Shown: positions 15,550-24,660 of the stretch, piece by piece
Position numbering within the stretch: the stretch's first letter is position 1
Layout: every line of letters begins with the position of its first letter
Origin: Flavobacteriales bacterium
Lineage (GTDB): Bacteria; Bacteroidota; Bacteroidia; Flavobacteriales_F; PHOS-HE28
Assembly (NCBI GenBank): GCA_016702645.1
Contig: JADJDP010000015.1
Location: 57,059-121,058 of the forward strand
Reading direction: 5' to 3'
Length of the DNA: 64,000 nt
Notes under the pieces: model-generated
The model's input: only the letters and a program-made list of their open reading frames with translations
Told to the model about the DNA's origin: nothing
The model's database searches: none
Program-made: the position numbers and the translations under genes

Positions 15550-17712
15550 TCACTCCTTCACGAACCTGCCCACCATGCTGCCATCACCCAGCAGCACGTA
15601 GCTGCCGGGTGCGAGCGTGTTCACGTCTAGCTGCGCACTGCGCAAACCGTTCGTGGAGGTGCTCATCAAGGTGCGGCCTTGCAGATCAACAACAGTGAGG
15701 GTGGCAATGCCATCGAGCGGCTGCGCGGTGAGCACATCGCGCACAGGCACGGGATAGAGTTGGATGAGTTGTCCCGCTGAGCCTGTCGAAGCGGAGACGC
15801 CCACATTGAAATCACCTTCCACGCACACGTTGTAGGTGCCGGCATCCACGCCGCCGCCGTTCCAAATGCGCAAGAGCAGCTCGGTGTTCGCGGGCACGTT
15901 CAGGGCGATGGGCGCATCCACGCCGGTCCAGCATTCGATGTACTCGGGTGCATCGCACGCGGTGTAGATGGCCGCGTTCACGAATTCAGCATCCACGGCT
16001 TCGAGGGAGAGCGTGAGGTTGGTGGCCCAACTGCTGTTGAAGGAGTACCAGGTGTCCACGATGTTGCCCCAAGGGTCGCAGGGCGGGTTGGGTACGCCGG
16101 TGGCGAACGCACATTCGTTGGTGCCGGTGCTGGTCTCACAGCCGCCAGTGAGTTGCAGCGTGAGGGGCGTTGGGTTGGTGCAGTTGTCGTTCTCCACCGG
16201 CGCGCACGGTGCGGTGCAGGTCATCGTGAGGGTGAAGGCGCCCTGTGATTGATCGTAGCCATGCACCATCACGAAGTACTCCGTGCCAGCGATGGTATGG
16301 AAGACCGTGCTGCTTCCGTTGCCGGGGCAGTTGGGTGCATCGTCACTTCCAGAAACACATGTGAGCGCATTGCAAGGGCCGGTGAACACGCTGATCTTGG
16401 TATCGAAGCCCGTACCCGAGCAGGTGCTCATGGTCACGTCGTCACCCGTGCCAATGAAATTGTACCACAACCCGTTGGTGGACGTTGGCCGGGCCGCACA
16501 TGGGCGCCGGGGTGAAAAAGCCCAGCGTGGTATTCCCGGTGACGTTGCCACCGCAAGCGATGGGCAATGCACCATCGCAGAAGGCGTTCTCGGCGGGCGG
16601 CGCCAACAAGGTGGTGAAGGCCACTGGGCCAGCGGAAGGGCTCAGATCACCGCCACCACAATCCTCGGTGATGTACACTTCGTAGTCCGTTCCGGCGGTG
16701 AGGCCAGCGATGTTCACGGTGGTCCATCCACACCATAGGTGCCGGTGATGGGGGTTCCCGCGCCGGGCGTGAATCCAGCCGGTCCGTATTCCACGGTGTA
16801 TTCCGCACTCGCGTTCGACGATGACCAGCTGACCACCGCGCTCACGTCCAACGGTGTTGCCGTTACGCTCTGCGGTTGGCCACAGCTTACGCAGGTGAGC
16901 GCGAGTTCGAAAGGACCGTTCTCACCATCGTAGCCCTGCACCAACACGTAGTAGGTGGTGCCTTCAACACTGTTGAAGGTCACGCTGGAGCAGAGCACCC
17001 CGTTCGAGATGTCGTCGTTGCCCGCAACGCAGTTGAGATCCGTGCACGGTCCGGTGTACACGTTCAATTTGGTGTCGTAGGTGTTGTTAGGGCAGGTGGT
17101 CACGGTCATTTGTCCCACCGTGCCGGTGAAGGTGTACCACACGCCGGGTGCGCTGATGCCGGTGTCGCACTCCGGCGCCGTGTCCTCGCTGGCACCGGTC
17201 GTGGTACCACTGAGCGTTTGGCCGCATGCGATGGGGAGTGCACCTGCGCACACATCTTCGGTGAGCGCAGCGCAGGTAACAGCCAGGTCGAAGGTCCCGA
17301 CCGCACCGTTGTACCCCTGCACCAGGATGTAGTAGCTGTTCCCTGTTTCGGCGACGAAGGTGACACTGGAGCAAAGCACCCCTTGAGCGATGTCGTCGTT
17401 CCCGGCCAGGCAGGTGATGGTTCCGCAGTTGCCCACGTACACGTTCAACTTGGTGTCGTAGGCATTGTCCGGACAGGTGGTCGCGGTCACCTGCTGCCCG
17501 TTCCCTTGGAAGAAGTACCAGACACCGGGGGCACCCACGGAGGTGCCGCAGTTCAGCGCTTCATCGGGTAGCGCATCCGCTGTGCTGCCCGCAAGGCTTT
17601 CGCCGCAAGCGATGGTGATGGCGGTGCCGCAATCGTCGTTGGCCGTTTGGGCCAGCGTTGCTGTTGCGAACAGGAAGGATGCGGAGAGAACAAGTGCGTA
17701 GCGAAGGGTCAT
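15550..17712 (-). CDS. Large secreted Cys-rich repeat protein with fibronectin-like segment and T9SS sorting domain (frameshifted)
   Basis: Signal peptide MTLRYALVLSASFLFATATLAQ is followed by three or four copies of a roughly 115-residue module: NDDC-x-AI-I-CG-SL, GVWY-F-G, TTCP-N-YDTKLNVY, C-GNDDI, YY-LVQGY and a closing F-L-VTC. Then come a FN3-like stretch (PQSVTATPLDVSAVVSWSS), another module and a C-terminal sorting domain (QLIQLYPVPVRDVLTAQPL ... GSMVGRFVKE). The frame changes near 16722 and 16495. Paired cysteines and the module repeat suggest an extracellular binding or adhesion role. Residues SASTGSAGQ come from an in-frame palindromic repeat copy. Confidence 0.8.
15771..15797 (+). 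repeat. Unit A copy within the adhesin-like gene, stem compensated
   Basis: The loop GAGCCTGTCGA is intact, but the stem reads CCGCT / AGCGG instead of CCCT / AGGG, so both sides changed together. It lies in frame just before the T9SS sorting domain. Confidence 0.75.
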
Positions 17713-17762
17713 GTGCGGTGGATCGGTAGGCGAAGATATCCGCCGTTCCCCGCGCCAACGGA

Positions 17763-18518
17763 CTATCCCTTCTTGTTCCGCTGTCTGCGCAGCTTGGCCC
17801 GGTCGGGGTCCTCGTGGAAGTAGTAGCGGAGGTCCACGGTGAGGTAGCTGCCGTTCAAGCTCACCCGCTCGGTGAAGGTGCGCGCCGCAGGAGGTCCGTA
17901 GTAGTTCCAGGTGAGGTCGGCCAATGCCATGTCGTTGAACGGGCGATGGTAGGTGGCACCCACGTAGATCGTGCCCGACTTGGGTGTGCGGTACTCCACG
18001 CCCAAGTTGCCCAATACGCTCGCCTGCGCCCAGTTGCGGCGGAAGATGTAGGCGCTTCCTTCCTTCACCACGGCTTCCACATCGCCGGGATAGAAATCCA
18101 GCGAAGCGCCCAACGCGGTGTTCATCCACGTGCGCTCGCCCAAGCGGATGTAGACCAAACCGGTGATCGGCAACTCGTAGCCCGTGTAGCGGATGCGTCC
18201 GGTCTCGTCGTACAGGCTCGTATCGTTGGCGATGCGGAAGTCGTAGCTGCGACGGATGGACCCCAATCCCGTTTCCATGGAAATGGTGTTGGTGATCCCC
18301 ACGCGCACGCTCATGCCGAAGGCGAAGCCGCTCTGCAGGTCCATGCTGTAGCGCAGGTGTTCCTTCTCCGCTTCCACCGATGGATCGAAGTAGTCCATGA
18401 CCACCACCGGTTTCAGTTGGAAGCCGAGCGTGGCCACACCGGCCTGCGCAGTCGCATGGTTGTTCCACAGCGCGAAGGCGATGAGCAGCAATACGGGTGC
18501 GCGGCTGAGCAATGGCAT
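17763..18518 (-). CDS. Outer membrane beta-barrel family protein
   Basis: A 251-residue protein with a signal peptide (MPLLSRAPVLLLIAFALWNNHATAQ). Alternating hydrophobic/aromatic strands follow: GFAFGMSVRVGITNTISMETGLG, YELPITGLVYIRLG, TIYVGATYHRP. It ends with YLTVDLRYYFHED and a basic tail. The pattern fits a porin-like PorT/OMP_b-brl barrel of about 8-10 strands. An ATG 13 codons earlier (18557) is possible, but the signal peptide starts at 18518. It lies 51 bp upstream of the co-directional adhesin-like gene and could be its assembly or surface partner; that link is only positional. Confidence 0.7.
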   Translation of the reverse strand: MPLLSRAPVLLLIAFALWNNHATAQAGVATLGFQLKPVVVMDYFDPSVEAEKEHLRYSMDLQSGFAFGMSVRVGITNTISMETGLGSIRRSYDFRIANDTSLYDETGRIRYTGYELPITGLVYIRLGERTWMNTALGASLDFYPGDVEAVVKEGSAYIFRRNWAQASVLGNLGVEYRTPKSGTIYVGATYHRPFNDMALADLTWNYYGPPAARTFTERVSLNGSYLTVDLRYYFHEDPDRAKLRRQRNKKG

Positions 18519-18607
18519 CACGAGCCCCAAAGATGCTTGGGATGAGCGGTTGTACACATGGGCGCTTCCGTCATCGGTGCGTTCCGGTCAGGCAAGGGTC
18601 CTCGTTG

Positions 18608-19195
18608 TTATTCGCTGCGCCATTCCACCAGCTGGTCGATCGGCTTGCGGTAACCCTTAGGCCATTCGACCCAGGGGTAGCCGATGTAGAACAGGCCCAT
18701 GGCTTGGTCGTTGGCACCCAGCCCGATGAAGTCACGCATGGCCGGGCCGGTCATCGGCCCGCCGGTTGCCCAGAAAGCACCTAGCCCATAGGCTGTGCAC
18801 GTTAGGTGCATGTTCTGCACGGCACAGGCCACGGCGAGCAGTTCATCGCGCTCGCTGATCTTGCCGTTGGGGTCGCGCACCATACCAAGCGCGATCACAA
18901 CGCTGCTCTGCAAGGGACGCTGGGTCACGTTGTCGAACTTGCGTTGCAGGAATTTCTCTGGCGGGGTGTTGCTTGTGTAGGTCTCCCCCAGGAAGCGGGA
19001 AAGGCGCTCGCGACCGCTGCCGGTGAAAACGGTGAAGCGCCACGGCTGCGTCATACCGTGCGTAGGTGCCCAGGTGGCATTGGTGAGCACGCGCTCCACG
19101 ATCTCGCGGTGTACTTCGCGGTCGGTGTAGTCCTTGGGGAATATCGTCCGCCGCGTGCGGATGAGCTCGGTGATCTCGCTGATGCTGAACTTCAT
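18608..19195 (-). CDS. Nitroreductase family protein
   Basis: A 195-residue FMN-dependent oxidoreductase. Signature segments are ELIRTRRTIFPKDY with its flavin-binding RTRRT, ATWAPTHGMTQPWRFTVF, and AVACAVQNMHLTCTAYGLGAFWATG followed by FYIGYPW. This is the compact NfsB/YdjA-like subfamily that uses NAD(P)H to reduce nitro or quinone-type compounds. The substrate is unknown. Length is normal and no operon partner is evident. Confidence 0.9.
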   Translation of the reverse strand: MKFSISEITELIRTRRTIFPKDYTDREVHREIVERVLTNATWAPTHGMTQPWRFTVFTGSGRERLSRFLGETYTSNTPPEKFLQRKFDNVTQRPLQSSVVIALGMVRDPNGKISERDELLAVACAVQNMHLTCTAYGLGAFWATGGPMTGPAMRDFIGLGANDQAMGLFYIGYPWVEWPKGYRKPIDQLVEWRSE

Positions 19196-19314
19196 GGTTT
19201 TCGATGGGAAGGCGCAAAGAGAAGCGATCCATCGCGGAACCGCCGGGCAGCGTTCGGCTGTTGCCCACCGTCATACCTTGGAACCCTGAAACCAAGCGAA
19301 ACCCATACCCGCCC

Positions 19315-20334
19315 ATGAACCTTCGTTACTCCTTGACCGCTGCGCTCGCCAGCGGTGCGCTCTTCGCCCTCGCCCAGCCGACGCTCACGACCACTACCAG
19401 CGTACCTACGCCATTATCCGACGTGGCCGTCCTCACCGCTACGAACTATCTGGATATCGGCCCAGCCGGCGCCAATGTGCAGTTCCACTATTGGGATATG
19501 CTCACGCCGAATACCGGCAACCGCACCATTAATTACCGCGCGGCATCCATCACCGCCACTAGCGCTGCTATCCCAAGCGCCACGCTCCTTAGCACCGATG
19601 GTGGGGCCGATACCCTTTTCTGGGCGGTCACCTCCCAAGGCTTGGAGCAAGTGGGCGTTCGTACCAACTTGGAAGGGGTGATCAACTTCAGCGATGCGGG
19701 GTTGGAACTTGAACTACCCTGTGCACTGGGCACCTCGTGGTCGGATGCTGTGGGTGCATCGTACATCGTCAGCGGGATCATCCCCGTGACACGCGTGGGA
19801 ACCATCACCGGCATTGCAGATGCCTACGGCACGCTCGATATGCCCCAAGGAGTCCAGATCCCCGAAGTGCTTCGGGTGCGGGTGCGTCGCGATATCAGCG
19901 ACAACTCGGCGGTTGCGAATGTGCATCGCATAGCGAACGTCACCTACTACTATTCCGAGGACCTGGCCCATCCAATGGTCACGCTCACGCAGGATTCCGT
20001 GCAGATCGGAACGGGTGCATGGACCGTGACGAAGTCGGCCCAGTGGCAGGGCAATTCCTTCATCGTTGGTGTGGAGGATGTCGATGCTTCTGAGGTTTCC
20101 TTCACCGCCTACCCGAACCCCGCCAGCGATGTGCTCAACGTGGCGTTCGCTGAAGGTGCCAGCGTAGCCACGCGCGCTGAAGTCCTGGATGCTGCTGGTC
20201 GTTTGGTCCTGAACGAAGCCATTACAGGCGGTCGCGCAGCGCTGGCGACACACGGACTGCAAGCCGGGGTTTACAGCGTGCGCGTGCTCGCAGGCCAGCA
20301 AGTGCTCGGCACGCGTCGCGTTTCGGTGCTCTGA
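19315..20334 (+). CDS. Secreted protein with T9SS type A sorting domain
   Basis: A 339-residue protein with signal peptide MNLRYSLTAALASGALFALAQ. A beta-rich middle of unknown family follows (YLDIGPAGANVQFHYWDML, GVRTNLEGVINFSDAG). The C-terminal sorting domain starts VSFTAYPNPASDVLNVAF and ends GVYSVRVLAGQQVLGTRRVSVL. The many Thr/Ser residues suit a secreted beta-sandwich. An upstream in-frame extension (to 19204) lacks a signal peptide, so 19315 is preferred. It is followed by a strong terminator. No enzymatic motif was recognised. Confidence 0.78.
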   Translation: MNLRYSLTAALASGALFALAQPTLTTTTSVPTPLSDVAVLTATNYLDIGPAGANVQFHYWDMLTPNTGNRTINYRAASITATSAAIPSATLLSTDGGADTLFWAVTSQGLEQVGVRTNLEGVINFSDAGLELELPCALGTSWSDAVGASYIVSGIIPVTRVGTITGIADAYGTLDMPQGVQIPEVLRVRVRRDISDNSAVANVHRIANVTYYYSEDLAHPMVTLTQDSVQIGTGAWTVTKSAQWQGNSFIVGVEDVDASEVSFTAYPNPASDVLNVAFAEGASVATRAEVLDAAGRLVLNEAITGGRAALATHGLQAGVYSVRVLAGQQVLGTRRVSVL

Positions 20335-20351
20335 TCCTATCACACATCTTG

Positions 20352-20380
20352 AAAACCCTTCCCTTCGCGGGAAGGGTTTT
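20352..20380. terminator. Strong intrinsic terminator after the T9SS protein gene
   Basis: AAAACCCTTCCC and GGGAAGGGTTTT form a perfect 12-bp stem with a 5-nt loop (TTCGC), followed by CTTTATTATT. It starts 18 bp after the stop at 20334. Confidence 0.9.
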
Positions 20381-20453
20381 CTTTATTATTCCATGGAAGG
20401 AAACGGATCAACAAGAAGGGGAACGAACGCCGGGCAGGGGTGCAAGCCCGCGC

Positions 20454-21002
20454 TTGGTCCTGCTTCTGGCTGCCGCCACGTTGATCGTCTTCGGAGGTGC
20501 GGGGGTTTGCTTGATCGTTTCCGTGCAAGAACGATCGCTCATGTCCGTGGTCTTCGGCACCACGCCGATCTGGAAGCATGTGCTGATCGGGATCGCGACC
20601 GGTCTGGTCATCAGTGGCGGCGCGTGGTACATCATCACGCGTTCGTTCCTCGCTCCGGTGCGCGTGAAGTACGCGTCGCTCATCGGGCCGTTGATCCCGT
20701 CGTTCGGCATGCAGGTGCTGATCTCCATCTGCGCGGGAGTAGGGGAGGAACTCTTCTTCCGTGGCGCGTTGCAACATTGGCTGGGCATTCCGTGGACCGC
20801 GCTTGCCTTCGTGGCGCTGCATGGCTACCTCGATCCGCGCAATGTGCGCATCAGCCTGTACGGCCTTTATCTCACCACTGCCATGATCGGCATTGGCTGG
20901 CTTGCGCGTGAAATGGGTCTATTGATCCCGATCATCGCGCATACGCTCATCGATATCATCCTGCTCAACCGCTTGGTGAACGACTGGCGCAAGGGCAGCT
21001 AA
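20454..21002 (+). CDS. CPBP-family intramembrane glutamic endopeptidase
   Basis: A membrane protease or immunity-type protein (Abi/CAAX family). The three motifs are VGEELFFRGAL (EExxxR), FVALHG (FxxxH) and IAHTLIDI (HxxxD), within five to six helices. The start is uncertain. The frame is open back to 20349, inside the terminator, without an ATG. A TTG at 20454 just before LVLLLAAATL is used here. An ATG at 20393 lies in another frame and would serve if a base were missing, giving MEGNGSTRRG as N-terminus. Substrate is unknown; members include prenyl-protein proteases and bacteriocin self-immunity proteins. Confidence 0.82.
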   Translation: MVLLLAAATLIVFGGAGVCLIVSVQERSLMSVVFGTTPIWKHVLIGIATGLVISGGAWYIITRSFLAPVRVKYASLIGPLIPSFGMQVLISICAGVGEELFFRGALQHWLGIPWTALAFVALHGYLDPRNVRISLYGLYLTTAMIGIGWLAREMGLLIPIIAHTLIDIILLNRLVNDWRKGS

Positions 21003-21007
21003 CACGT

Positions 21008-21421
21008 TTAGTCCTGCGCGTACTTGTGCGGATCGGTGTAATCCTCGTCCATTCCGCGCTTCACCCGGTGCATCTTGTTGCCGATCATGGCCAGTTCGCG
21101 ATGACCTTGGTCCACCAGCCATTTGAAAGCGTCCAGTTCACCGTCCCCGGCGAGAGCCACTTGTTTCAGAACGTGCATCTGGTTCCGCTCCAACCATTCC
21201 AAAGCCGCCTTGTCGCCTTCGATCCCGGTGATCACGGCCATCAGGTGCGGGTGGCCGTTCTCCATGAGCCACTTGCGGGCGTCCTGTTTGTTGCGCAACG
21301 CGTAGGTGAAGATCCCCAGTTCCGGGTAGCCGTTCTTGATGAGCCAGTCGCGCAGCCCGGCATTGCCGCTGATGGCTTCGCCCCATGCGAGCAGCACTTT
21401 GGCGGGATATTCGGTGCGCAT
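21008..21421 (-). CDS. Hypothetical protein with repeated WL-NG motifs
   Basis: A 137-residue soluble protein convergent with the CPBP gene. Short repeats are visible: LRDWLIKNGYPEL, ARKWLMENGHPHL, ALEWLERNQMHVL and AFKWLVDQGHREL. That is four copies of a roughly 33-residue helix pair resembling degenerate ankyrin or HEAT units. The end is charged (MHRVKRGMDEDYTDPHKYAQD). I do not recognise a named family. Repeat regularity and normal composition support it being a real gene. Confidence 0.75.
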   Translation of the reverse strand: MRTEYPAKVLLAWGEAISGNAGLRDWLIKNGYPELGIFTYALRNKQDARKWLMENGHPHLMAVITGIEGDKAALEWLERNQMHVLKQVALAGDGELDAFKWLVDQGHRELAMIGNKMHRVKRGMDEDYTDPHKYAQD

Positions 21422-21476
21422 CAGGATGGGAACGGAAGGTGTGCGAAGTTATTCCGCAAGGGCCGCAGCACGCGGA

Positions 21477-21484
21477 TATCTTAG
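21477..21484 (+). promoter_or_regulatory. Putative -7 element before the SDR gene
   Basis: TATCTTAG lies 24 bp before the ATG at 21509 and resembles the TAnCTTnG elements of neighbouring genes. Confidence 0.35.
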
Positions 21485-21508
21485 GCCGGGCAAGCAACGC
21501 CCGCACAT

Positions 21509-22291
21509 ATGAGCAACACTGGAACGATGCTGCGCGAAGGCGCTTTGGACGGAATGGTCGTGGTGGTTACCGGAGGAGGAACGGGATTGGGACGCGGCAT
21601 GGCCGAACACTGTCTGCGTCTGGGAGCCAAGGTGTGCATCACCAGTCGCAAGCAGGAAGTGCTGGACAAGACGGCGCAGGAAATGATGGCCAATGGTGGC
21701 GAGGTCCTCACCGTGGTGTGCGATGTGCGCGATGCCGCACAGGTTGATAAACTGCGGGATGCGGTCATCGCCCGTTTCGGGAAGGTGGATGCGTTGATCA
21801 ACAACGCGGCGGGCAACTTCATCAGCCCGACCGAACGGCTCAACAGCAAGGCTTTTCAGACGATCATCGACATCGTCCTCATGGGCACGGTCAACTGCAC
21901 GCTGGCGTTCGGGAAGCACTGGATCGCCAAAGGCGAGCGGGACCGCGCCATCTTGAACGTGGTGACGACCTACGCTTGGACAGGCTCCGGCTATGTGGTT
22001 CCCAGCGCCTGCGCCAAAGCCGGTGTGCTGGCCATGACCCGATCGCTCGCTGTGGAATGGGGCAAATACGGCATCCGTTCCAATGCCGTCGCTCCCGGCC
22101 CCTTCCCGACCAAAGGTGCATGGAGCCGTTTGCTTCCAGGCGAACTGATGGAGAAGTTCGACATGACCAAGAAGGTGCCGCTGAACCGCTTGGGCAAGCG
22201 CGAGGAGCTACAGTTCAACCTGCTGGACCAGATAGAGCCCGGGATGTGGGAAGCGATCGAGCAGTTGGTTCGTGGTGCGAAGGGCAGCTAG
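21509..22291 (+). CDS. Short-chain dehydrogenase/reductase, 2,4-dienoyl-CoA reductase-like, with C-terminal deletion
   Basis: Rossmann oxidoreductase of 260 residues. NADP-binding motif TGGGTGLGRGMAEH, with SRK after beta2; LINNAAGNF; and a catalytic region lacking the canonical YxxxK (SACAKAGVLAMTRSLAVEWGKYGIRSN), as in decR/FadH-type dienoyl-CoA reductases. After KVPLNRLGKREEL the sequence jumps to QFNLLDQIEPGMWEAIEQLVRG. The usual block of about 30 residues (the Y-x-NG-x-x-x-x-DGG segment that closes the cofactor and substrate site) is absent although the frame is kept. It is either an internal in-frame deletion or an assembly collapse. Role inferred: beta-oxidation of unsaturated acyl-CoA. 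Confidence 0.85.
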   Translation: MSNTGTMLREGALDGMVVVVTGGGTGLGRGMAEHCLRLGAKVCITSRKQEVLDKTAQEMMANGGEVLTVVCDVRDAAQVDKLRDAVIARFGKVDALINNAAGNFISPTERLNSKAFQTIIDIVLMGTVNCTLAFGKHWIAKGERDRAILNVVTTYAWTGSGYVVPSACAKAGVLAMTRSLAVEWGKYGIRSNAVAPGPFPTKGAWSRLLPGELMEKFDMTKKVPLNRLGKREELQFNLLDQIEPGMWEAIEQLVRGAKGS

Positions 22292-22320
22292 CACTTCGTG
22301 AGCGACCTCGAGAACCATCC

Positions 22321-22358
22321 AACGAGAAGGGCGACCTGTTCGGGTCGCCCTCCTCGTT
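22321..22358. terminator. Intrinsic terminator between convergent SDR and lipoprotein genes
   Basis: AACGAG ... CTCGTT form an outer stem around GGGCGACC ... GGTCGCCC, with a small loop. It is located 30 bp after the SDR stop and before the stop of the minus-strand lipoprotein gene. Confidence 0.75.
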
Positions 22359-22375
22359 GACAGAACTGTGAACGA

Positions 22376-23215
22376 TCACTCCACCACGATCACCAGGTAT
22401 TTGCTCAGGCTCCAGAAGGCGTTGGGATCGATGATCACCAGCTTCTCCGCGCCGCCTTCGAACTTGTAGCTGCCAGCGGGGTGCGACGTTGCGAGCATCG
22501 CTTTCTTCGCCATCACCGGTATCTCCAAGGTGGTGGTGATGTCCATGCGGGTGAAGTAGGTCTGTGCGAGGTTCTCGGTGTTCAGTTTGTTCGTGGCACC
22601 GATACCAGCGACGCCGCCGGACTTGGTGAGCACACCGTTCGTGCGCAACTCCTTCGCGGTGCCCACGGAATACCAAGCCGTGTTCAGGTCCGTGCGCTGC
22701 ATGTCCGCCACTTGTGATTTGTCGCGGTACATATCTATAAGGGTGGCAAGCGAAGCGTTGGCGCTGGAGAGTTCCTCTTTCAACGCCACGATCTCGGTGT
22801 CCTTTGCGGCCACAGTGCTTTCCAGATCGGCCACGGTGCGCTCCAGTTCGGCAATGCTCGCCGCGCTCTTCTTCGCCTGCTTCCGCAGTTTTTCCATCAG
22901 CGACTTGTTCTCGGCGAGGAGCCCATCGATGCTGGCAATGTCATCCATGATCCGTTGCTCCACGTCACCATCCGTCTCCACACCTTCACCCGGCTTGGCC
23001 AACTGGCCCTGCTTGGCGCGGATCGTCCGGAGGTTCTCACTGATCCGGTTCATCGTGCCGAAGAGATCGTTGATCGCGCTATCGCGCTGGGCCACGGTGG
23101 CCTCGCTCCGTTCCGCATCCTCGGAGAGTTGCTGGTATTGCGGGCTCTGTGTGGGATCCGATTCGCAGGCTTGCAGAAGAATGGCGGCGAGCAGGATGAA
23201 CAGTGGGGTTCTCAT
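22376..23215 (-). CDS. Coiled-coil lipoprotein, hypothetical
   Basis: A 279-residue protein. The lipoprotein signal is MRTPLFILLAAILLQAC, with the lipobox Cys at residue 17 followed by ESDPTQSP. Residues 30-165 are a long heptad-rich coiled coil (ENLRTIRAKQ, LLAENKSLMEKLRKQAKKSAAS, LERTVADLESTVAAKDTEIVALKEEL). A globular tail follows with AWYSVGTAKELRTNGVLTK and VIIDPNAFWSLSKYLVIVV. Such Cys-anchored coiled coils with a C-terminal beta domain are common in Bacteroidota periplasm, but no function is assigned. The upstream extension of the frame lacks signal-peptide character, so the ATG at 23215 is used. Confidence 0.78.
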   Translation of the reverse strand: MRTPLFILLAAILLQACESDPTQSPQYQQLSEDAERSEATVAQRDSAINDLFGTMNRISENLRTIRAKQGQLAKPGEGVETDGDVEQRIMDDIASIDGLLAENKSLMEKLRKQAKKSAASIAELERTVADLESTVAAKDTEIVALKEELSSANASLATLIDMYRDKSQVADMQRTDLNTAWYSVGTAKELRTNGVLTKSGGVAGIGATNKLNTENLAQTYFTRMDITTTLEIPVMAKKAMLATSHPAGSYKFEGGAEKLVIIDPNAFWSLSKYLVIVVE

Positions 23216-23401
23216 GGTGCAGGTTTCGATGGAAGAACGCGGCGGTGCGGCGGGTATGTATGTGGGGCCTTCCGCAGCGGCGAAAGTTAGCCCTGCGCAC
23301 TTCCTTCCGGGGTCTGCGGAACGAAGTCTTGGATGAATACGTAGGAACGGGATCTTGGCCGGACCCACCCATCGACGGTGGTCCTGTCGAACGAGCGATC
23401 C

Positions 23402-23409
23402 TACCTTGC
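23402..23409 (+). promoter_or_regulatory. Putative -7 element
   Basis: TACCTTGC lies only 4 bp before the ATG at 23414. It is the same octamer as at 10593 and 13614 and implies an almost leaderless transcript, or a start slightly downstream. Confidence 0.35.
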
Positions 23410-23413
23410 CACC

Positions 23414-24159
23414 ATGTCCCGCACGCTCTTATCCCTTTTCCTTTTCCTTGCGGTGACCGCAGGGCAGGCGCAGGACAGCAGCCTCACGCGGGATTTCGAC
23501 CAATTGAGCGCGAAGGAGCGGGCGCGTATTGCGAAGAAGGAACAGGAAGAGTCCGCCAAGGACCCGCGTTATCAAGCGGTGATGGTGGAAGCGGAGGACC
23601 TTTTCCGCACGAAGCATTACGACCAAGCCCTGTTGCGGTTCCAGGAAGCGCGCAACCTGCGACCGCTCAACGTTTATCCCAAGGTGAAGATCCAGGACCT
23701 GCAAGCGCTCATTGCCAAGCGGGATGCGGAGGTTGCTGCGCGAACAGAAGTAATGGACCAGCCCCCGCCCCCTGCACCTGTCCCGGCGGACACATCGACC
23801 AAGGCAACGGCGATCGTGATCCCGGAGATCGTGACGCTCAAGGAGGCTCCTCCGCCTCCCAAGCCGGACACCACCAAAGCTGTTGTGCGACCCAAACAAA
23901 CGGTCGTGGTGGCAAAGGAGCAACCACGGAAGACCATCGAGCCGGCCCCGGTTGAGCCAGTGAAAGCCACTGGGCCTGATGGCGTCGAAGAACGCATGTA
24001 CATGGAAGGCCGTGCGGTCGTGCTTGAACGAAAGGTCACCAGCCGCGGCCATATCGAAGTGTATCGCAAGGTGACCCATCCGTGGGGCCAGGTGAACTAC
24101 TTCCGCGACGGGATAGCCACCTCCGAACGGGTGTGGACGGAAGTGGGGGTGCCCCGTAG
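23414..24159 (+). CDS. Hypothetical secreted protein with TPR-like N-terminus and Pro-rich linker
   Basis: Signal peptide MSRTLLSLFLFLAVTAGQAQ, then a charged helix (LSAKERARIAKKEQEE) and a single TPR-like unit (AEDLFRTKHYDQALLRFQEARNLRPLN). A long Pro/Val/Thr-rich linker follows (PPPPAPVPADTS, APPPPKPDTTK). A conserved C-terminal patch reads GRAVVLERKVTSRGHIEVYRKVTHPWGQVNYFRDG. The clean frame runs to 24313 only by reading antisense across siaC. If one G is missing in the GGGGG run at 24144-24148, a TAG at 24157-24159 ends the protein just before siaC, which is used here. A periplasmic role is inferred; the function is unknown. Confidence 0.7.
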
Positions 24160-24161
24160 GA

Positions 24162-24557
24162 TCAGTCCTCGTACTCCACCAATTTCACCGGGAACTCCAA
24201 CAGTGAGCGGTAGTCCTGTCCGGCCTCGGCCATGTCCAGGTCACCGGGTGCATGACGCCATTCCAACTGCACCCGCGATCTGCCGCTGGCGTGCAGATCC
24301 TCCAAGCGCTTGAAGATGTCCAACAGGTATTTGGCCGAACTGGAGTTGAAGTACGTGAGGGTCACACGCACTGTCGTCCGCTGGGCTGGGTCGGTGGCGT
24401 ACCGTTCCACCACATCGTACAGCGGAGTAAAGAAGCGGTCGGCGTTCTCGGGGATGGAACATCCGGTGAGCGAGAGCACTCCGGCCGCCGGGTCGAATGA
24501 AACGGCCGGCGTCTTGTCCGTGCCCTGCAGTTCCATGTGGCGTGCCCCGTCGACCAT
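24162..24557 (-). CDS. SiaC-family regulatory phosphoprotein (DUF1987)
   Basis: A 131-residue protein with the SiaC/DUF1987 pattern: an N-terminal beta pair (PAVSFDPAAGVLSLTGCSIPENA), then FFTPLYDVVERY, and the central TLTYFNSSSAKYLLDIFKRLEDL. In the latter, the SSS cluster holds the residue phosphorylated in SiaC of Pseudomonas. It ends VQLEWRHAPGDLDMAEAGQDYRSL. In Pseudomonas SiaC is switched by kinase SiaB and phosphatase SiaA to control a diguanylate cyclase. No siaA, siaB or cyclase gene lies in this window, so the partners are elsewhere. It is convergent with the preceding gene, with stops nearly touching. Confidence 0.87.
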   Translation of the reverse strand: MVDGARHMELQGTDKTPAVSFDPAAGVLSLTGCSIPENADRFFTPLYDVVERYATDPAQRTTVRVTLTYFNSSSAKYLLDIFKRLEDLHASGRSRVQLEWRHAPGDLDMAEAGQDYRSLLEFPVKLVEYED

Positions 24558-24660
24558 CGCGACGAATGTAGCGACCAGCCTTTCGACCCCGGGGGAACCA
24601 CTTGGATGGATCCAGCCGTGGGTTAACTTTCAGCGGGCGAAGCCTTGGGCCCCAACTGCC

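Noticed and set aside
17726..18468. Upstream extension of the Cys-rich protein frame across the barrel gene
   Set aside because: Reads the barrel gene out of frame; the signal peptide at 17712 marks the true start.
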